From NCBI GenBank assembly GCA_963969395.1, contig OZ017803.1, forward strand, positions 2,046,001 to 2,110,000: a stretch of DNA of 64,000 nt, read 5' to 3'. The notes under the pieces are model-generated. The model was given only the letters and a program-made list of their open reading frames with translations, was not told where the DNA came from and ran no database searches. This document shows, piece by piece, positions 60,236 to 64,000 of this stretch (positions are counted from its first letter, which is position 1; the number at the start of each line of letters is the position of its first letter). The position numbers and the translations under genes were made by a program. The stretch comes from Pseudoscleropodium purum (Eukaryota > Streptophyta > Bryopsida > Hypnales > Brachytheciaceae).

Positions 60236-60394
60236 ACCGCGGGGCAGTTTGGATAGGGCAGTCGGGGGAAATAGGGTCGTCTGGGGGGACGGGGCAGACG
60301 GGTGGGGCGGACGGACGGGGCGGACGGGGCGGTCCCGGTGGACACTGTGGGCACAGCGTCCGCGTCCGGACGTCCGGACGTCGTGTCAACCCTC
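60236..60394 (+). repeat. GC-rich 3' terminal region of composite element
   Basis: Ends GCGTCCGCGTCCGGACG...GTCAACCCTC, matching the 3' ends of the MITEs and, inverted, the left copy terminus at 37,780-37,990. Confidence 0.8.
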
Positions 60395-62871
60395 TCTGGA
60401 ATGAAAAATTCTACCTAATTACCTGCGTTCTATCTAGCTTGCCGTGCCTTCTTTGAGCTACTCCCGCTTTGACTGCCCAGAGTCTTCATTGATGCCTTTA
60501 CCGATGTACACTTTGCTGATGACCGAGTTTGAGGCTTATGCAAAACCTTTAGAGGCAAGTCTTCAAATTCAATCTCTTCCTCAGATTCGGACTTCAACAC
60601 CTCCTCTTTCGACTCCTCAATCTCATGAATCTCCAGATCGTTGGCTTGCGGCGACTCACTTTGTTCAATTTCAATACGATCCCATTTTGGTGTTGACTAT
60701 TGTATATACAAGAAATCTTGCGGATGAGACTAGGCTGGATTTGTCATTATTCCAATTTGTGCATCGAGGTTGCCGTGAATAGCCAACCCGGATATCATGA
60801 ACTTTCTAACCATGACTTTTCCAGGTGGTGGGAGAATTTGGATGAAAACTCCTTACTTTGTCGGAGCGGGCTTCTCATTTTCCCCTTTCTCTGGTTCAAG
60901 TACCACTGGCCTAATAGAGTCAATGCTTGATTGCCTAATAGACCCGCAACTGGAGTGAGGATAGACTTTAGTTCCTCTAATTGTGGCTAAATCAAACCAC
61001 TAGAAGCCTACTGGATTGGAGTTTGTCAAACCAAAGTGTCTTGGAATATGCTCTTGGAGACTTCTGGAAACCCTTCTAAGTCGATAGCTTGTTCCAAATC
61101 CAGGTATTCCAACAACTTACACATATCCTTCAAAACAATCCTCATCCGAGCTTTGAAGTCGACCAGAATCTTTACCATCCTTAGTCCGGTCATATGTCCT
61201 TTCTTCAACCAAATGGTGAAGAGGTTAGCTCAAATTACCATATGCTCCAAAACTATGACGAGTTCCTTGAGGGTGTAAACAAGTCGAAGAGCCTCTATCT
61301 CCTTCCGTCTTGTTGTGTTCAACTCCCCCTCCATCCACTCGAGTTGGAACTTGAAGCTATCCTTTTCTTCCTCTAACTTCCGAATTTGTTCCTCCTTCTA
61401 TCAGAATTCTTCCGGATTCGGACGTTTCCAGATCTCCTCCAAAATTTGGTCCAACTCCACCTTGAATTTGCTCGCAATAAGGAACACGTGATCCTCCAGG
61501 TCACCGTACATCTATTTGGTTTGTTGCATCCACTACATTCTGGCTTCGAAGAACTCCAGTTCTTGGAGATGTTCCAGATCTGGAATTGGTTCTTCTCATT
61601 CCGGTTTTGGCACCTTCTCCCATGCAGCTGGATCTGTGGACTTCCTTCGTCTCCAATTCACTACTTCTTCTTTTTCCGATTGCTCTTCTTCTTTGGATTC
61701 CTTCTCCTCCTTCTCTAGCTCATCCGTGAGGTCGTACTTCAGGATTTCGATTCCGGTGTTGTACTAAATCGTCTCTTTTGCACTCAAGACCTCCTTATAT
61801 TGAAAGAGGTGGAATAGATATGGGGTGATAGGGCTATGCTTCCCTCGGCCTACGTACCTTGCTAGTTTGTCCTTTATTCTCTGAATCACTCTCCTCCAAT
61901 GGACAATTCGGTCCTCGAAAGCCTCGAAAATGGTATTGACCACCGTGACCGTTACCAGGGTAGGCTTTTCTGGATACAAGATCGGAATTAGAAAGTTGAG
62001 TACCTATCTATGCCTCCGTTCTTATAGTCACTGATGAAAAAACCCTCCTTTGAGTAGGCTTGATTCCAAAACTTTTTGGCTACGTATTTATCCGCTCTTC
62101 TGGCTAGTCCAAGTTCATTCTATTTAAACAAATAGACATCCGCCCTGATGTCTTCCGTCCAAGCTATGAGTTGACTTCTCATTGTCAACTTGTATTGGTT
62201 CGGAACTCCGTAAATGAGTTCTTGAATCATCTCCTCATTCTTCATGCTCCATGGCCTATCTAACAATCCGACACACTCGATATATATGAGATCCTCCTCT
62301 AACTGCATTTGGTGAGCCGGATTAGAAGGAATAATCGAATAAACCATCCGGGCTACAATTCCAGACTTTCATGCAGTCGGATTAGTAGCTGCCGCTATGA
62401 ATCACCGACAATTGATAACCTATTCCGGTACTGATCTATCCATTCTTTTCCTATCTCGGTCGCTAACTCACTACTCTTTTTCTCAGCTATACGTTTACAA
62501 AGTTCAGTAAGTAGAAAGGAAGAGAAAGAGAAGTAGCGGTGGGTTTAAATACCTAGTGCGTGGCCGACAATTCCCAGTGGAGAATGGGTAGAAGACCATT
62601 CCTCTAACTGTCTTCTAGTTTCCTAAACCAAAAGTCTAGAACGTAGGTTTTAGGAATCTGGTACTTTCTGGATTCCAGATCCGTATCAGATTTGTTTCCA
62701 TAACATTACTAACGATTTTAGCATTCCGGAAACTAACTATATCTATTATAGTTGTAGAGTAGTGAAAAACTGAAAATCTCTAGGGGTTACCAAGAAAAAT
62801 AAAATTTGCAAGTCTATCTAAGCTAATTCCAAACTAATTTATCTAATTTGAGTTTTTGTGCTTCCACAGTA
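60395..62871 (-). mobile_element. Element copy D, part 2
   Basis: Resumes element D after the composite insertion, beginning with the duplicated tctggaat. It contains the decayed minus-strand gene and 5' leader, and ends ...CTTCCACA, i.e. TGTGGAAGCAC on the minus strand, the same boundary as copies B and C. Confidence 0.7.
60444..62400 (-). pseudogene. Decayed gene of element D (unrecognised, about 620 codons)
   Basis: The minus-strand reading parallels copy B. The start codon is mutated ATG to ATA at 62,400. Open pieces include 62,120-62,347 (LEEDLIYIECVGLLDRPWSM, WTEDIRADVYLFK) and 61,764-61,979 (MYPEKPTLVTVTVVNTIF, FEDRIVHWRRVIQ), then a Glu/Lys-rich coiled coil and Ser/Glu-rich tail. Several stops interrupt it. 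The conserved order in three copies defines the ancestral protein; its function is unknown to me. Confidence 0.6.
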
Positions 62872-62929
62872 GTAGTCTTCTACAGTACAATGAATTCTTT
62901 TGATAGAATTCTTAGAAATCTACAATTTG

Positions 62930-63120
62930 TAGATTTGTACAAATTGGTAGAAATTGAAAAAAAAATCAAAATTCAAGAAATTTTGAAATCTATGAAATTG
63001 AATTTTTGAAATCTAGGAAGAAGGTAGATATGAAATTCTAAAATCTAGAAAAAAAGTAGATATGAAATTTTGAAATCTAGAAATCATTGAGATTAATATT
63101 TTAAAATCTATAAATCTACA
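62930..63120. repeat. GAAATCTA-word degenerate repeat
   Basis: TTTGAAATCTA-type words recur five or more times, including a near-tandem pair at 63,015-63,085 (GTAGATATGAAATT... twice). Confidence 0.55.
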
Positions 63121-63320
63121 AGTTGCAAAGAGGTTGCAAACAAGTTGCACACAAGGATGAAGTTCTTTGGATGGTGTCAGATGACAAAGAAACTTGCAAC
63201 TAGTTTGCAACTAATGTAACTTGTCCACTGCAACTATAGGCTCTACATTTTCACCTAGTTGCAAACATCCTATGCAACTACAAAATGAGTTGCATATTGT
63301 AGTTGCAAAGCCCCTCATTT
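63115..63320. repeat. Cluster of TTGCAA/GTTGCAAC words
   Basis: About ten copies of TTGCA/TGCAAC in 200 bases on both strands. It may be an array of palindromic words or a decayed short tandem repeat. Confidence 0.5.
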
Positions 63321-64000
63321 TCTTATAGTGATAGTGGGTAAATGAAAAACATATGGAAAAAACACTGCAAGGTTGTTGTTGGACCATCATTGGATATGCT
63401 ATTAACGGAGATTCTTGAAGGTAGTAGCTTATGTTGGCTGAGTATAAATCAATTGATGGGCAATGTTTGCATGTAGACTGGCTAGGGTGGGTGTTTAGCA
63501 GTAAGTTGGATTTTGATGGAAATGCTTTTAGCTTGCATGACCAGGACTTCATTCACAATGGAAGAAAATTAATAAATCCCATTGATTCCCTTGTAGGAAT
63601 ATCGTAGCTAGGATGTGACATGGTTACATTGACTCACCTTGGTTTAATTTATAATAAGTTCAGTTACAACCAACATAGATTGAAACTAGAGGACACAAAT
63701 CATTTAGATTGTTAGAATTGGACTTTAGCTCATAGAATTTGTCAACAGAGAGTTTGAGACAATCTAGCCAAACTGTGGACATCAAAGGACATCCACTAGG
63801 ATTGCACATTGGAGACTGAGTACTATTTGCAGGTTTGTTCTAACTACATTAAATTTTTTTGTCTCCACTTTTAGACTTGAGGTCAATCATAGTTTTAGCA
63901 AAAAAGGTTTCGTTTTTCTTTTGAATTTGGAAATTGTGGTTTCATTTTGGTAATTATATAGTGGGAGACTAGGAGGGAATTTGAAAAAATTAACTACAAC

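Larger units (their letters stand above)
48811..60394 (+). mobile_element. Right copy of the composite hAT-like element (11.6 kb, complete ends)
   Basis: The left end is CAGGGTTGATGAATCTCAAC and the right end ACGTCGTGTCAACCCTC. They are inverted repeats over about nine bases, each followed by a subterminal CGGACG-rich region. A perfect 8-bp duplication, tctggaat, flanks it, and the insertion splits element D. Terminal CAGGG and 8-bp duplications are typical of hAT transposons. It carries the RING gene (minus), the UIM-like gene (plus) and the kinase-like gene (plus) but no visible transposase, so it would need one in trans. The MITEs share both ends. Confidence 0.88.
62872..64000. other. AT-rich terminal region of window
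   Basis: No gene supported. It holds the two local repeat patterns listed next. An ORF at 63,211-63,552 (minus, 113 codons) has no recognisable motif. Confidence 0.5.

Noticed and set aside
37780..60394. A hAT transposase inside the composite element
   Set aside because: All long frames were examined. The RING, UIM-like, kinase-like and 149-codon ORFs have no hAT dimerisation or BED zinc-finger signature. I therefore call the element non-autonomous.

Overview
The window is nuclear DNA of a land plant. At the left edge is the 3' half of a plant-type LRR/Raf-like protein kinase gene with five GT-AG exons. Most of the rest is AT-rich, repeat-dense DNA with decayed mobile elements. I suspect a seed-free plant (bryophyte, lycophyte or fern) but cannot prove it from the sequence.

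Layout. 1-3.0 kb: kinase gene, + strand. 3.8-16.7 kb: AT-rich desert of old, diverged dispersed repeats (two families, R1 and R2, in both orientations). 16.7-21.8 kb: an island of more balanced composition with no gene I can support. 21.8-26.1 kb: AT-rich, with one odd degenerate repeat. 26.1-34.9 kb: three consecutive copies (A, B, C) of an unrecognised element whose decayed minus-strand gene encodes a long, partly coiled-coil protein. 34.9-37.8 kb: AT-rich with a 172-bp satellite-like array and a MITE. 37.8-60.4 kb: the centrepiece. 60.4-62.9 kb: the remainder of a fourth copy (D) of the A-C element. 62.9-64 kb: AT-rich.

The centrepiece is a pair of large, oppositely oriented copies of one composite transposon. 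The right copy is complete: 48,811-60,394 (11.6 kb). It has CAGGGTTGA-type terminal inverted repeats and a perfect 8-bp target duplication (tctggaat), and removing it restores element D. These are hallmarks of the hAT superfamily, yet no transposase is visible. It carries three gene modules instead: a long protein with a RING-H2 finger (1135 codons with one in-frame TGA), a Gly/Ser/Tyr-rich protein with a UIM-like motif, and a protein-kinase-like protein. The first two share a previously unnamed Cys/His-containing N-terminal domain. Each gene has a CGGACG-rich GC block and a TATA-like box about 205-230 bp upstream of its ATG. The left copy (37,780-47,935) has the last two genes in inverted orientation, lacks the RING gene, and has one extra ORF. 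Four 250-320 bp MITEs share the same ends and look like internally deleted derivatives. For one MITE, the other arm supplies the empty site.

The cargo genes in both copies are broken by in-frame stops but are exactly equal in length between copies. Left/right divergence is mosaic: near-identical tracts, which contain every shared stop codon, alternate with tracts of several percent divergence, which contain every private stop. That pattern fits gene conversion between the arms. Differences are overwhelmingly transitions. All alignments were made by eye; no database search was possible.
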